From NCBI GenBank assembly GCA_004078665.1, contig SCFO01000003.1, positions 124,001 through 188,000 on the forward strand: a DNA stretch of 64,000 bases. The letters run 5' to 3'. The first letter of the stretch is position 1, and each line of letters begins with the position of its first letter. Of this stretch, positions 49,164 through 58,576 are shown in pieces. The stretch is from Halobacillus fulvus. Its GTDB lineage: Bacteria > Bacillota > Bacilli > Bacillales > Halobacillaceae. The position numbers were made by a program, and so were the translations under genes. The notes under the pieces were generated by a model that did not search any database, was not told where the DNA came from, and saw only the letters and a list, made by a program, of their open reading frames with translations.

Positions 49164-50114
49164 ATGATACACGTCGCAAACGGAGATCTAGCAGGAGAAC
49201 GTTTGAATGTTGATGGGGATGTGATCATATGGCGAGAAATGTATGATATGGGTCCGTTGAAGTATGAATGGGATGGAGAGGAGATGACCGGTCGTCGTGC
49301 TGGTTTCTTTGAAGAACGTCTGGAAATCCCTTCCCGATTGTTCATCGATAATTGCCGCAATCAGGAGCAGGCGTTACATGCTATTCCTGAAGACGAAGAG
49401 ATCGTACTTTGGATGGAGCATACCCGATATGCCCAGACAATGCTCATGTATCTTTTATTTCGTTTATCGAAAACGAACATGAAGATCTCGATGGTGACGA
49501 TCGATTCGCACCCTGAAGCAGTTCCCTTTATTGGATTCGGTCAATTGTCTTCCGAGCAACTTTCCGAACTTTTGAAGAAGAAAAAGCCTGTAACCTCGGC
49601 GCAGATGGAGGAAGCGGTTAAAGGGTGGAAAGCCTATACCTCAAGTGAGCGCAGAGATATTGAGGAATGGTTGGAGAAAAGTGATCATTCCCTTCCCTTT
49701 TTGAAGCAGGCCATGAAGAGGCATCTTGATTATTATCCCTCAGCACCCAATGGTTTATCTGTTGTGGAAACCACTCTATTGGAGAAAATCGCGGATGGCC
49801 ATCACGGGTTTGAAGACTTGTTTGTCACCGTGACAAGAGAGCGTCCAGGCGATGGGTTAAGTGATCTTCATACAGCCGCCATTTTACGGGAGCTTACGAT
49901 GGGGGATCGACCTCTTATCCGTGCTGACCTGCCACTTCCGAATTACGAACATCCTCATTCCAATCCTTTTCTCTCTTTGACAAAAGAAGGAGAATTGGTG
50001 CTTGATGAAAAGCTTGACCGGATCGAAACGAGCGGAATCGACTGGTGGATAGGAGGGTGGCATTTATATCGAAGTCGCTATTCACTGAAGGAGGATTCTG
50101 GTGTGGTTAAATGA
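49164..50114 (+). CDS. DUF1835/DUF3658-type protein
   Basis: A 316-residue soluble protein. The N-terminal part (MIHVANGDLAGERLN, then DVIIWREMYDMGPL and later IVLWMEHTRYAQTMLMYLL) fits DUF1835, while the C-terminal part looks like DUF3658 (LSDLHTAAILRELT, GIDWWIGGWHL). The function is unknown. The next gene, eutH, starts 14 bases before this one ends and its AAGGAGG lies inside this frame, so the two are translationally linked. Confidence 0.8.
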   Translation: MIHVANGDLAGERLNVDGDVIIWREMYDMGPLKYEWDGEEMTGRRAGFFEERLEIPSRLFIDNCRNQEQALHAIPEDEEIVLWMEHTRYAQTMLMYLLFRLSKTNMKISMVTIDSHPEAVPFIGFGQLSSEQLSELLKKKKPVTSAQMEEAVKGWKAYTSSERRDIEEWLEKSDHSLPFLKQAMKRHLDYYPSAPNGLSVVETTLLEKIADGHHGFEDLFVTVTRERPGDGLSDLHTAAILRELTMGDRPLIRADLPLPNYEHPHSNPFLSLTKEGELVLDEKLDRIETSGIDWWIGGWHLYRSRYSLKEDSGVVK

Positions 50115-51201
50115 GGCAATATTATATATCATGTGCGGATTTATGGTTCTCGGGGCTTTGGATCATTACGTATTCAACCAGCGGCTGAAGCTCGGGAATC
50201 ACTTTTATGAAGCGTTTATGATGATGGGACCGCTCGCCTTATCGATGGTTGGCATCATTTCACTTGCCCCAGTACTTTCTGAATGGCTGGCGCCTGTCAT
50301 CACCCCGGTTTACTTGTGGTTCGGAGCTGATCCTTCGATGTTTGCTTCAACCCTGCTCGCTATCGATATGGGGGCATACCCGCTTTCCAATTCGCTCGCT
50401 TTGTCCGATGAAGCAGCGGTTTTTTCTTGGGCATTTTTAGGAACGATGATGGGCCCGACCCTCGTCTTCACGATTCCAGTCGCTCTTACGATCATTCAGA
50501 AACAGGATCAGCCGTTTTTTGCAAAAGGAATATTGATTGGGCTCGTCACGATTCCAATCGGCTGTCTGGCAGGAGGAGCGTTAGCGGGCTATCGTTTCGG
50601 ATGGATGCTGCAAAATCTGATTCCCACGATTCTGCTCTCTGTAGCGATTGGAATCGGTTTGTGGCTGTTCACCAGCGTGACGATCCGTATCTTCCGTTAT
50701 TTCGGCAAAGGTGTGGAGTTGGTCATTATCTGCGGTCTAGTCTTCATCATTCTTGAAACGTTGACAGGCGTGAGCGTCCTTCACGGAATGGCTCCATTGT
50801 CTGAAGGCGTGACAATCGTCGGAAGAATTACAATAACACTTGCTGGGGCCTATCCGTTAGTGGCCTTTATTAATCTGCGAGCGGAAAGCAAGCTGTCTAG
50901 TTGGAGCGACAAAGTGGGTACGAATCCAGCGTCATTGACTGGTCTTCTGGCATCGATGGCTCATCACCTACCAATGCTGGCAACGATGAAGTATATGGAC
51001 GAGCGCGGAAAAGTGATGAATGCAGCATTCGCTGTCAGCGGCGCTTTTGTCGTAGGGAGTCATTTTGCTTTTGTTGCAGGGGTAGAAAAAGAGATGATCG
51101 TGCCGGTCATGATCGGCAAATTGACGGCAGGGGTTCTAGCCGTCCTATTGGCTTTTATTCTTCAAAGAAATACGGAAGAAAGATCCATAAGCCGTTCTTA
51201 A
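50101..51201 (+). CDS. eutH: Ethanolamine permease-like protein EutH
   Basis: A 366-residue membrane protein with about 10-11 helices and EutH features: ALDHYVFNQRLKLGNHFYEAF near the start, then LLAIDMGAYPLSNSLA and GALAGYRFGWMLQNLIPT. EutH brings ethanolamine into the cell. No eutBC, microcompartment or regulator gene is present, so this is a stand-alone copy; it might serve lipid turnover or another amine. The GTG start is inside the preceding gene with AAGGAGG 6 bases before it. Confidence 0.87.
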   Translation: MWLNEAILYIMCGFMVLGALDHYVFNQRLKLGNHFYEAFMMMGPLALSMVGIISLAPVLSEWLAPVITPVYLWFGADPSMFASTLLAIDMGAYPLSNSLALSDEAAVFSWAFLGTMMGPTLVFTIPVALTIIQKQDQPFFAKGILIGLVTIPIGCLAGGALAGYRFGWMLQNLIPTILLSVAIGIGLWLFTSVTIRIFRYFGKGVELVIICGLVFIILETLTGVSVLHGMAPLSEGVTIVGRITITLAGAYPLVAFINLRAESKLSSWSDKVGTNPASLTGLLASMAHHLPMLATMKYMDERGKVMNAAFAVSGAFVVGSHFAFVAGVEKEMIVPVMIGKLTAGVLAVLLAFILQRNTEERSISRS

Positions 51202-51206
51202 ACAAC

Positions 51207-51242
51207 AAAAAGCGCTTTTCTCCGAAAAGAAGGCGCTTTTTT
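51207..51242 (+). terminator. Rho-independent terminator of eutH
   Basis: AAAAAGCGC and GCGCTTTTT enclose a second TTTTC/GAAAA stem; a T run follows. Confidence 0.85.
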
Positions 51243-51243
51243 G

Positions 51244-51278
51244 TGTGGGACAGGCAGAACCGTCCCCGACTGTCCCGC
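51244..51278. repeat. Short GGGACAG hairpin
   Basis: GTGGGACAG and CTGTCCCGC form an 8-bp arm around GCAGAACCGTCCCCGA, which contains a further GTCCC. This type of short GGGACAG...CTGTCCC hairpin is frequent between genes in Bacillus and relatives. It lies directly before the stop of the DUF4190-like gene; no function is shown. Confidence 0.5.
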
Positions 51279-51545
51279 TTATGGCATCATAAAATAGGTG
51301 AAGGAAGAAAAGAACAGTAGACTGGCGAGAACGAATAAGAGAAGGATGATTTGTAGGGCGAGGCCGATGCTGCTGCATATTTTGCCGGCTAGTGCATAAG
51401 TCCGACCATCTTGACCTGTCAATTCTATTTGTTTCATTGCTTGATTCGCGTATACGATTCCGAAAATCCCGAGAATCAAGCCTAAGAGTGGTATGAAAAT
51501 CGACATGATTCCGACAATGAATGATGTCATCGCTTTGCTATTCAT
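51279..51545 (-). CDS. DUF4190-type small membrane protein
   Basis: An 88-residue protein with two helices (MTSFIVGIMSIFIPLLGLILG and GKICSSIGLALQIILLLFVLA). Between them is the family-like loop GIVYANQAMKQIELTGQDGRTYALAG. DUF4190 proteins are of unknown function. AGGAGGG lies before ATG 51545. Confidence 0.8.
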   Translation of the reverse strand: MNSKAMTSFIVGIMSIFIPLLGLILGIFGIVYANQAMKQIELTGQDGRTYALAGKICSSIGLALQIILLLFVLASLLFFSSFTYFMMP

Positions 51546-51653
51546 CGTAACCCTCCTTAAAGGTAGACGGAGAATGGAAGATTCCTGTTTCTACATGTCT
51601 TTACGAATGATACGGGAAAAAGATTCAGTAAAAGAGAAAGAAGGGAAGGAAAA

Positions 51654-52556
51654 TTGAAAAAGTATGGAGCATTAATCAGTCTCAGTTTAATATGGGGACT
51701 ATCCTTTGTGTTTATCAAATATCTCGTGACTCCGGCTGGTGTCTGGGGAACCGTATTTCTAAGGTGTGCAGCAGGGGCGCTTATTCTGCTGCCGTTTGTC
51801 TGGAAACAACGCCGACTAATGAAAGGAACACTCCCATACCGCCCTTTACTCATTGTGGGACTCTTCAATGCGGGGCTGCCGTGGGGGCTGATCGCCTTAA
51901 GCGAAACGCAAATCACGAGCAACACAGCAGCGGTATTGAATGCGCTGACTCCCATCGGAACGGCATTGATCGGCTTCTTTTTCTTTTCGATCGTGTTATT
52001 CAAACGACAGTGGATAGGGATTGTTTTAGGCTTTGCCGGCGTGCTTGTCATTCTTGATTTTCAGGTGACAAGGCTGTTGACAGATGATCTCATCGGGATC
52101 GGCACGATGGTTCTGGCTACGATCTGTTACGGATTTGCTTCTCAGTACACGAAAAAGCACTTGCAACAAACAGGCATTGTCCTGATCGCCATGTTTTCTT
52201 TAGTTGTTGGAGCGTTGACCGGACTTGTAGGAATGCTTGTAACCGCAACTCCTATATCCGCGTCCATCTGGACAGATCCGTCTTCTCTTGTGGCAATCGT
52301 CGGGCTCGGCTGCCTTGGTTCTGGGGTTGCTCATTTGCTGTTTTATTACATGGTAAAAGAGGGGAGTGCAGAATTCGCGACTTCTGTGACGTACCTCATT
52401 CCGCTTACAGCGATGTTCTGGGGATCAGTCCTTTTAGAAGAACCGGTGACGGGGCATTTGATCATAGGGCTTACGCTTATTTTCGTCGGTGTTTACCTAG
52501 CTACTCGTAAACAAAAAAGAAGCCTCCCTTATAAGAAAGCGAGACAGGCAAGCTGA
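51654..52556 (+). CDS. DMT superfamily transporter (EamA family)
   Basis: A 300-residue carrier with two EamA repeats of five helices. The first has ISLSLIWGLSFVFIKYLV and NTAAVLNALTPIGTALIGFFF; the second has GVAHLLFYYMVKEGSAEFATSVTYLIPLTAMFWG. Such proteins export amino acids or other metabolites. It has a TTG start with AAGGAAAA upstream. The gene is convergent with the ykuK-like gene, with no space between the stop codons and no clear terminator. Confidence 0.9.
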   Translation: MKKYGALISLSLIWGLSFVFIKYLVTPAGVWGTVFLRCAAGALILLPFVWKQRRLMKGTLPYRPLLIVGLFNAGLPWGLIALSETQITSNTAAVLNALTPIGTALIGFFFFSIVLFKRQWIGIVLGFAGVLVILDFQVTRLLTDDLIGIGTMVLATICYGFASQYTKKHLQQTGIVLIAMFSLVVGALTGLVGMLVTATPISASIWTDPSSLVAIVGLGCLGSGVAHLLFYYMVKEGSAEFATSVTYLIPLTAMFWGSVLLEEPVTGHLIIGLTLIFVGVYLATRKQKRSLPYKKARQAS

Positions 52557-53078
52557 TTATTTGGTGTACCGGTTGGCATAACTGCTGGCGACGATGGAAT
52601 CCGGTTTGATTTTCGGTTCCATCCCCAGTGATTCGATCCTGGCGACCATTTCATTCACATAAAGCCTTGTGCGATTTCGTTCTCCTGATCCGATATCGAT
52701 GTGCCCCTCCATTGTGAAGGTGGCCCCTTTATAAATGTGAGGGAGTACAATATCGACAAGCTCATATTTTTTCACCTCTGTAAAGAGAGAGGCGACTTGT
52801 TCTGTCAGAGAGGTTTCATAGGAAATCCTTTCATGCAGGGTATTCATTTGCCGACCGACAATTTCTTTATGAAAGCAGGCCCATGCTCCTTTTCCAACTC
52901 TTTGAATGACGATGCCTGTAATAAAAAGCGTATGATCAGGGTGTACTTGGGAATCGGTGCCAAGCATCAAGCGGTATTCCCCTTGAGGTTCCTGTTTCAT
53001 AAAAGAGACGATATGGTGGAACACTTCTTCGAAATCCATTTGTCTATGAGAAAGGTTTTGGAATGTCCATGAATCCAT
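52557..53078 (-). CDS. YkuK family (DUF458) RNase H-like protein
   Basis: A 173-residue protein. The stretch LMLGTDSQVHPDHTLFITGIVIQRVGKG is the YkuK/DUF458 signature, and GHIDIGSGERNRTRLYVNEM follows. The fold is RNase H-like, but no nuclease activity is established. AAGGAG precedes the ATG. The gene has no operon partner. Confidence 0.87.
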   Translation of the reverse strand: MDSWTFQNLSHRQMDFEEVFHHIVSFMKQEPQGEYRLMLGTDSQVHPDHTLFITGIVIQRVGKGAWACFHKEIVGRQMNTLHERISYETSLTEQVASLFTEVKKYELVDIVLPHIYKGATFTMEGHIDIGSGERNRTRLYVNEMVARIESLGMEPKIKPDSIVASSYANRYTK

Positions 53079-53343
53079 TGCTGTCCACTCCTTCCGGTTC
53101 TGCTTAATGGAATGGTATAGTGTATGTTCGGATGAGTCAGAGGGTGTGGTTTCAGGTCGCGGTGTAATACATTTCCCGAAAAATTTCTTTTTATTCAGGA
53201 CAATGCTTTGTGCTGGTTTATTTTATGCAAAACGTGGAGTTTCATACCAGCACCACTCAGGAGGGGATATTGGAATTCATGAGAGGAGGTCCGAAATCGT
53301 TCAGATTCGACCTCCAAGAACTGCTCCATATGAAGCCGGGACT

Positions 53344-53571
53344 TTAGAAAATGAAAATGGCGCAAAGGATCACTGTGATGACGAATGTAATGGAATAAAT
53401 GACGGTCAACATCGGGATGCTTGATCCTTTTCCATCCTGTTTCAAATGCTCGACATCGTCTTTTCCTGAAGGTTCCTTTTCCTTCTTGGTCATTTCCTTG
53501 GCGATGGCCAGTGTTCCGACCAACGCGATAATCGAAACCGCTGCAATGATGATATAATAAATAGAATACAT
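53344..53571 (-). CDS. Small two-helix membrane protein, 75 aa
   Basis: A 75-residue protein with helix 1 YSIYYIIIAAVSIIALVGTLA, a charged middle (KEMTKKEKEPSGKDDVEHLK) and helix 2 PMLTVIYSITFVITVILCAIF. ATG 53571 has AGGAGA 7 bases upstream; the longer in-frame start 7 codons upstream lacks a ribosome site. No family is recognised. Confidence 0.68.
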   Translation of the reverse strand: MYSIYYIIIAAVSIIALVGTLAIAKEMTKKEKEPSGKDDVEHLKQDGKGSSIPMLTVIYSITFVITVILCAIFIF

Positions 53572-53658
53572 AGATTTCTCTCCTGTAATCATTTACTTCT
53601 ATTATAATGGATAAAATTTCAGGAAGCGAAAAATTATAGTGTGAAAAGGAGGCCTATT

Positions 53659-54771
53659 ATGAGACGAATGATCAGGAGCGGGGGTTTCCTTCTCCTCATT
53701 CTTTGTTGCATAGGGTGTACGTCGCCCAGCTCCGAGGTTCTCTCAGTTGAAGAAGCGATGGGAATGAGCAATGGGCAGGAAGTGACGATGGAAGCGTACA
53801 TAGTAGGAGTTCCAGTTCAAGTTGAATCCGTTCAACAACGAGATTTTACAAGTGATTACGCCCTTGCCCTGGCGGAGTCACCAGATGAGACGAATATCAA
53901 TGAGATGATTTTCGTGCAGCTTCCATCCCAGTTCAGACAAGAGTTCGGCTTAGAGACGAACCCTGAGCGAATCGGGGAAATCGTGACGGTAACAGGTGTG
54001 CGGGAAGATTATTTTAGTCATGCCGGAATCAAGCAATTGGAATCGATCGATGGGCAGGATACCGAAACGGAAGAGTCCACGGATGCTGAGACCAATTATT
54101 ACGAAGGGGTCACCGATTTGTCTGGTGATGAATTGAAACAGGGGCTAAACGACTTGATCGATGCCCATAATGAGCTGTCTTATGATGATGTCTGGGAAGC
54201 ATTAAAAGAACTCGATGCCAACCCGGAAAACCCGGATGAAGTACTTTTGCTGTACTCTGGTCGTGCTCAGCCTGCAAGTGAAAATGGGGGCGGAGTGGAT
54301 GAGTGGAACCGTGAGCACGTATGGCCGAAATCACGCGGAGATTTTGGAAACCGAATGGGAGCGGGAACAGACCTTCACCATTTGAGACCGACGGACACGA
54401 CGATCAATTCTTCCCGCGGGAACCTCGCCTTTGATAATGGTGGCGAACCCCATCAGGAAGCGCAAGATACATACTCGGACTCTGATTCGTGGGAGCCGCG
54501 CGATGAAGTCAAAGGAGATGTAGCCCGGATGATGTTTTATATGGCTGTCCGCTATGAAGGGGAACGGGAAGATGAACCTGACCTTGAGCTTGTGGAAGAT
54601 GAGGAGGCGGATGGACCTGTGCTTGGTGTTTTATCTACACTTAAAGAATGGCATAAGATGGATCCCGTCAGCGACATCGAAAGAGAAAGGAATGAACTGA
54701 TTTACGCCACGTATCAGGGGAATCGAAACCCGTTTATCGATCATCCCGAATTCGTGGAAGAAATTTGGTAA
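53659..54771 (+). CDS. Secreted endonuclease I lipoprotein with OB-like domain
   Basis: A 370-residue lipoprotein; the signal ends in CCIGC (Cys20). The N-terminal part to about residue 130 is an OB-like domain (EVTMEAYIVGVPVQVE, IGEIVTVTGVREDYFSHAG) of the DUF6359/YhcR type. An acidic linker precedes the endonuclease I domain at about 155-365, with WNREHVWPKSRG, GTDLHHLRPTD and NSSRGNLAF. It probably degrades extracellular DNA or RNA for phosphate or nucleosides. ATG 53659 has AAGGAGG 6 bases upstream; GTG 53641 does not. Confidence 0.9.
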   Translation: MRRMIRSGGFLLLILCCIGCTSPSSEVLSVEEAMGMSNGQEVTMEAYIVGVPVQVESVQQRDFTSDYALALAESPDETNINEMIFVQLPSQFRQEFGLETNPERIGEIVTVTGVREDYFSHAGIKQLESIDGQDTETEESTDAETNYYEGVTDLSGDELKQGLNDLIDAHNELSYDDVWEALKELDANPENPDEVLLLYSGRAQPASENGGGVDEWNREHVWPKSRGDFGNRMGAGTDLHHLRPTDTTINSSRGNLAFDNGGEPHQEAQDTYSDSDSWEPRDEVKGDVARMMFYMAVRYEGEREDEPDLELVEDEEADGPVLGVLSTLKEWHKMDPVSDIERERNELIYATYQGNRNPFIDHPEFVEEIW

Positions 54772-54829
54772 CTTTTTTTCTCTCTGGACGTCTAACCGAT
54801 AAAGAAGGACGGACATAAGGGAGGAGAGA

Positions 54830-55261
54830 ATGTTGAAAAGAGGACTAGCCGGTTTCATTCTTCTTTTTCTACTATCAACAGTCACAGTATCTGCTACTAG
54901 CTGGGCGTATCCTTTCGTCGTTTGGGATGGATATATTTACGTCATCAGTGAGGAAACGGTTAAAGAGGTCGATGAGGAAATTGGTCAAGTAAGGAAGTAT
55001 TCGGACATGACCCAGTACTCCGGTAACTTTTCAAATGTCTATGAAAAGGGGACGAAATACTTTTCTATTCTGAACGTTTCTACAGACACCGCGATTGCCG
55101 TAGAGGATGCTGAAAAAGGGTATGTGATGGCCTATCGTGAGGAGCCCTACCAGTACAAGGACACGCAGACATATCTTTCCTATGCCTTCTTCGGGTTAGG
55201 TGGCATATTTGTGCTCGTTTTCGGGATGATCGTTTTGGTGAATCGTCGCCCGAACAAGTAA
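54830..55261 (+). CDS. Exported membrane-anchored hypothetical protein, 143 aa
   Basis: A signal-like N-terminus (LAGFILLFLLSTVTVSATS) leads to an outer domain of about 85 residues with WAYPFVVWDGYIYVISEE and Tyr-rich stretches. A C-terminal helix (LSYAFFGLGGIFVLVFGMIVL) and a short basic tail follow. I do not recognise the family. GGAGGAGAGA precedes the ATG. It lies 58 bases after the nuclease gene, with no terminator between, and may be co-transcribed with it. Confidence 0.72.
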   Translation: MLKRGLAGFILLFLLSTVTVSATSWAYPFVVWDGYIYVISEETVKEVDEEIGQVRKYSDMTQYSGNFSNVYEKGTKYFSILNVSTDTAIAVEDAEKGYVMAYREEPYQYKDTQTYLSYAFFGLGGIFVLVFGMIVLVNRRPNK

Positions 55262-55284
55262 CCATCAATATTTAGTAGAAGAAG

Positions 55285-55315
55285 AAAAAGAACGCCAATA
55301 TTAGGCGTTCTTTTT
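55285..55315. terminator. Bidirectional rho-independent terminator
   Basis: A perfect 12-bp stem (AAAAAGAACGCC with GGCGTTCTTTTT), shared by the convergent exported-protein and exporter genes. Its right arm overlaps the stop region of the exporter. Confidence 0.92.
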
Positions 55316-56794
55316 CTGTAGAGCTGTACTTTCTTCTTCCATATCCTGAGGTGTGGCTCGTTTAATAAATAACGATATAAGAAAACCAGTCAGCGCAATT
55401 CCGAAGGCGATCAAGTACACAAGCTCAACGCCTGATACGACGGATTGTGAAATCGCCTCGGGAGCGGTCGGGTTCTCTGCCTGTAAAAGGAAAGCTTCCT
55501 GTCTTGCCGTCAGAATACTGATGAATACAGCGACTCCGACAGCGCCGGATACCGGCTGCAATGTGTTCATAATCGCCGTTCCATGTGGATACAGCCTTTT
55601 CGGCAGCTGATTCAAACCATTCGTTTGAGCAGGCATCATGATAGCCGAGATCGAAATCATAAGCAGGAAGTAGCTGATCACCAATTGCCAGATCGGTGTC
55701 GAGGCAGTAACCTGACTAAGGGAAAACATTGTAGCTGTAAGGATTCCAGCCGCTGGTATGATCATGACACGAGGGCCGAACTTATCAAAAAGTTTACCCA
55801 TGACAGGGGACAAGAGTCCGTTGGCTAAAGCACCAGGCAACAGAATCAAACCGGCTGCAGCGGGATCAAGTGCGAGTGGTCCCTGCATAAACATCGGCAA
55901 AATGATTTCTGAGGAGAACATCGCCATCACAATGATCACGAACAACACGACCGCAATCGAATACATCGGATACCGGAATACGCGTACGTCCAGTACGGGT
56001 TCATCAAGCTTAAGCTGGCGTATCGTAAAGCATGCGATGGAAATGACTCCCGTAATAATGAGGGTCAGCACTTGAGGCTCAAGGAAACCGGATTCTCCTT
56101 CGCCTGCGAGACTGAATCCAAGAACGATCCCACCGAATCCAACCGTCGAGAGTACGATGGACAAAACATCGACTTTCGGTTTCGTGACTTCTCCAACATT
56201 TTTCAAATATTTCATAGCGAAAAGGATGGAAAATAAAGCGAATGGAATGACGGTAATAAATAAGTATCTCCAGCCTAAATGTTCGACAATTACTCCAGAC
56301 AATGTTGGTCCGATAGCTGGAGCGAACATAATGACAAGTCCAACCATCCCCATCACACCGCCACGTCGTTCAGGCGGGAAAATCAATAAAAAGGTGTTAA
56401 AAATAATCGGAATCAGCAATCCTGTACCGACCGCTTGTAATAAGCGTCCGGCTAATAATACAGAAAAGCTCGGAGCCAAAGCACAGATGATCGTTCCGAT
56501 TGTAAAGACTGACATCGTCCCGAGGAACATTTGCCTCGTCGTGAACGACTGCAGCATTAAAGCCGAAACAGGAATCAATATTCCCATCACCAGCATGAAG
56601 CCGGTAACCATCCATTGAACGACAGGTGCCCCAATGTTGAATTGCTCCATCAGTGTCGTCAAGGCGATGTTGAGGAGCGTTTCGTTCAATATAGCGAAAA
56701 AAGCGCCGATGATTAATGAAAACATGATCGGTTTTACTTTAAAAGATGGATCATCGGCGAGAAATTCATAGGTTTGTTTATTTGGATCGGACAT
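55301..56794 (-). CDS. DHA2-family MFS multidrug exporter
   Basis: A 497-residue 14-helix major facilitator of the DHA2 (EmrB/QacA, LmrB-like) group. Motif A-like RRGGVMGMVGL lies in the loop after helix 4 and motif C is APAIGPTLSGVIVEHLGWRYLF. It would expel drugs or other hydrophobic compounds in exchange for H+. The start at 56794 has GGAGGA 6 bases upstream; the preceding six codons overlap that site. No TetR/MarR regulator is adjacent. Confidence 0.9.
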   Translation of the reverse strand: MSDPNKQTYEFLADDPSFKVKPIMFSLIIGAFFAILNETLLNIALTTLMEQFNIGAPVVQWMVTGFMLVMGILIPVSALMLQSFTTRQMFLGTMSVFTIGTIICALAPSFSVLLAGRLLQAVGTGLLIPIIFNTFLLIFPPERRGGVMGMVGLVIMFAPAIGPTLSGVIVEHLGWRYLFITVIPFALFSILFAMKYLKNVGEVTKPKVDVLSIVLSTVGFGGIVLGFSLAGEGESGFLEPQVLTLIITGVISIACFTIRQLKLDEPVLDVRVFRYPMYSIAVVLFVIIVMAMFSSEIILPMFMQGPLALDPAAAGLILLPGALANGLLSPVMGKLFDKFGPRVMIIPAAGILTATMFSLSQVTASTPIWQLVISYFLLMISISAIMMPAQTNGLNQLPKRLYPHGTAIMNTLQPVSGAVGVAVFISILTARQEAFLLQAENPTAPEAISQSVVSGVELVYLIAFGIALTGFLISLFIKRATPQDMEEESTALQKKNA

Positions 56795-56872
56795 AACCAA
56801 TCCTCCCTCCAAAATTTGTTCATAACTACCTATTATATAGGAAGAGAGGAGATGTTGGTAGCCTTTGATTGG

Positions 56873-58555
56873 TTACATTTCATCGGGAGTTTCTATGCCT
56901 AATAAAGACAATCCTTCTTGAAGGACAGTCGTGAGGGTATAAATGAACGTTAAGTGAGCCTGCTCCTGAGAGTTGCCAATGATCTTGGTGGCAGCATAGT
57001 ACTGGTTGAACGATTTGGCCAAATCGAGTAAGTATCTTGCCACTCTAGACGGATCATAATTCTGATAGGCATCCTCGATGACTTCCGGAAAACGACGGAT
57101 CAGTTTAATGGCTGTCCATGCATGAGAGTCTTCAAGCTGGTCAGTAGCCTGATCGGGATCAAATTGAGCTCTTCTTAATATCGAAGTGGCACGTGCATAG
57201 GTATATTGAAGGTATGGAGCCGTGTTCCCTTCAAACGTCAACATTTGCTCCAGTGAAAATTCCACATCATTCTTGCGGTCATGCTTCAGGTCATGAAAAA
57301 TGACAGCACCAACCCCGACTTGTTTCGCCACTTTTTGCTTATCAGGAAGATCCGGATTTTTTAATTCAATATTCTGTTTCGCATGATCGATCGCCTCCTG
57401 AAGCACCTCCTCAAGCAAAATCGTTTTCCCTTGACGCGTCGACATCTTTTTTCCTTCCTTCAGCATCATCCCGAACGGAACATGATGGATGTGATCTGCC
57501 CATGAGTAGCCCATTTTTTGCAAAACGTGTTTGATTTGCTGGAAGTGGAGCGTCTGCTCATGACCAACTACATACAACGATTCATCGAAGGCGAAGGAAT
57601 CATAGCGGTCGATCGCCGAGGTAATGTCTCTTGTTGCGTACGTTGTCGTGCCATTACTTTTGCGGATTAAACAAGGTGGGAGTCCCTCTTCATCAAGACG
57701 GACAACTTGCGCTCCTTCTGATTCTTCGAGAATACCTTTTTTCATTATTTCCGTGATCGTCTTTTCCATTTTGTCATTGTAATAAGCTTCACCACGGACA
57801 AGGTCAAACGAGATGTTGAGGAGCTCGTAAATTTTATCGAATTCCTTCAGAGAGGCGTCCTTGAACCAGCGCCAAAGCTCAAGAGCCGTTTCGTCATTTT
57901 CTTCAAGCTTTTTAAACCATTCACGCCCTTCTTCAATTAAACCAGGATCCTGTTTGGATGCTTCATGAAATTGGACATAGATTTTGGTCAGTTCCTTAAT
58001 CGGATCTTTTTGGATTTTTTCCGGATCTCCCCATTTATGATAGGCAGCGAGAAGCTTCCCGAACTGAGTCCCGTAATCTCCGATGTAATTGATTTTGACG
58101 GTCTTGTACCCGCATTTTTCTGCCAAATGACTTATGGCCTGACCGATGACGGTGGAGCGTAAATGCCCCATCGAAAAAGGCTTGGCAATGTTCGGAGACG
58201 ATAAATCCAAGACCACCGTCTTCCCTTTTCCAATATCATGCTCCCCGTAACGTCTTCCGGCCGTTAAGACCTGTTTTAGCGTATGGCTTGTGATAAACGA
58301 TTGATTCAAAAAGGCATTCACATATCCACCTGTTGCTTTGACTTCAGAAAAGATTTCATGGTCAATGTGAGAAGCTAAATCGACAGCGATCGATGCAGGG
58401 TTTTTGCGTAACGTCTTAGCGAGCGAGAAACATGGGAACGATAGATCACCCATCGACTCCTTCTTCGGAATTTCAATTTGTTCATAGATCCATTCACGGG
58501 AAAAGGCTTCCCCGAGTAAATGTGATACTTGTAGAGCGAATAAATGTTTTTCCAT
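56873..58555 (-). CDS. argS: Arginyl-tRNA synthetase
   Basis: A 560-residue class I synthetase. The HIGH-type motif is in SSPNIAKPFSMGHLRST, and the KMSKS-type loop is replaced by KMSTRQGKTI, as in many bacterial ArgRS. The C-terminal anticodon-binding region begins near PYLQYTYARATSIL. It charges tRNA-Arg. A T-box leader with an Arg CGU specifier lies upstream, so it responds to uncharged tRNA-Arg. Confidence 0.95.
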   Translation of the reverse strand: MEKHLFALQVSHLLGEAFSREWIYEQIEIPKKESMGDLSFPCFSLAKTLRKNPASIAVDLASHIDHEIFSEVKATGGYVNAFLNQSFITSHTLKQVLTAGRRYGEHDIGKGKTVVLDLSSPNIAKPFSMGHLRSTVIGQAISHLAEKCGYKTVKINYIGDYGTQFGKLLAAYHKWGDPEKIQKDPIKELTKIYVQFHEASKQDPGLIEEGREWFKKLEENDETALELWRWFKDASLKEFDKIYELLNISFDLVRGEAYYNDKMEKTITEIMKKGILEESEGAQVVRLDEEGLPPCLIRKSNGTTTYATRDITSAIDRYDSFAFDESLYVVGHEQTLHFQQIKHVLQKMGYSWADHIHHVPFGMMLKEGKKMSTRQGKTILLEEVLQEAIDHAKQNIELKNPDLPDKQKVAKQVGVGAVIFHDLKHDRKNDVEFSLEQMLTFEGNTAPYLQYTYARATSILRRAQFDPDQATDQLEDSHAWTAIKLIRRFPEVIEDAYQNYDPSRVARYLLDLAKSFNQYYAATKIIGNSQEQAHLTFIYTLTTVLQEGLSLLGIETPDEM

Positions 58556-58576
58556 ACAGATCCCTCCTGAAATTAA

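Noticed and set aside
50101-51201. Ethanolamine utilisation operon
   Set aside because: Only eutH is present; no lyase, shell-protein or two-component genes lie around it.
53270-53347. 25-residue TTG-started frame with AGGAGG upstream (LEFMRGGPKSFRFDLQELL...)
   Set aside because: The ribosome site is good, but the frame is very short, overlaps the end of a convergent gene and has no recognisable relative; conservation data would be needed.
56157-56618. 153-residue open frame opposite the DHA2 exporter gene
   Set aside because: Antisense shadow of a strongly supported gene, with low-complexity Pro/Thr/Asn composition and no ribosome site.
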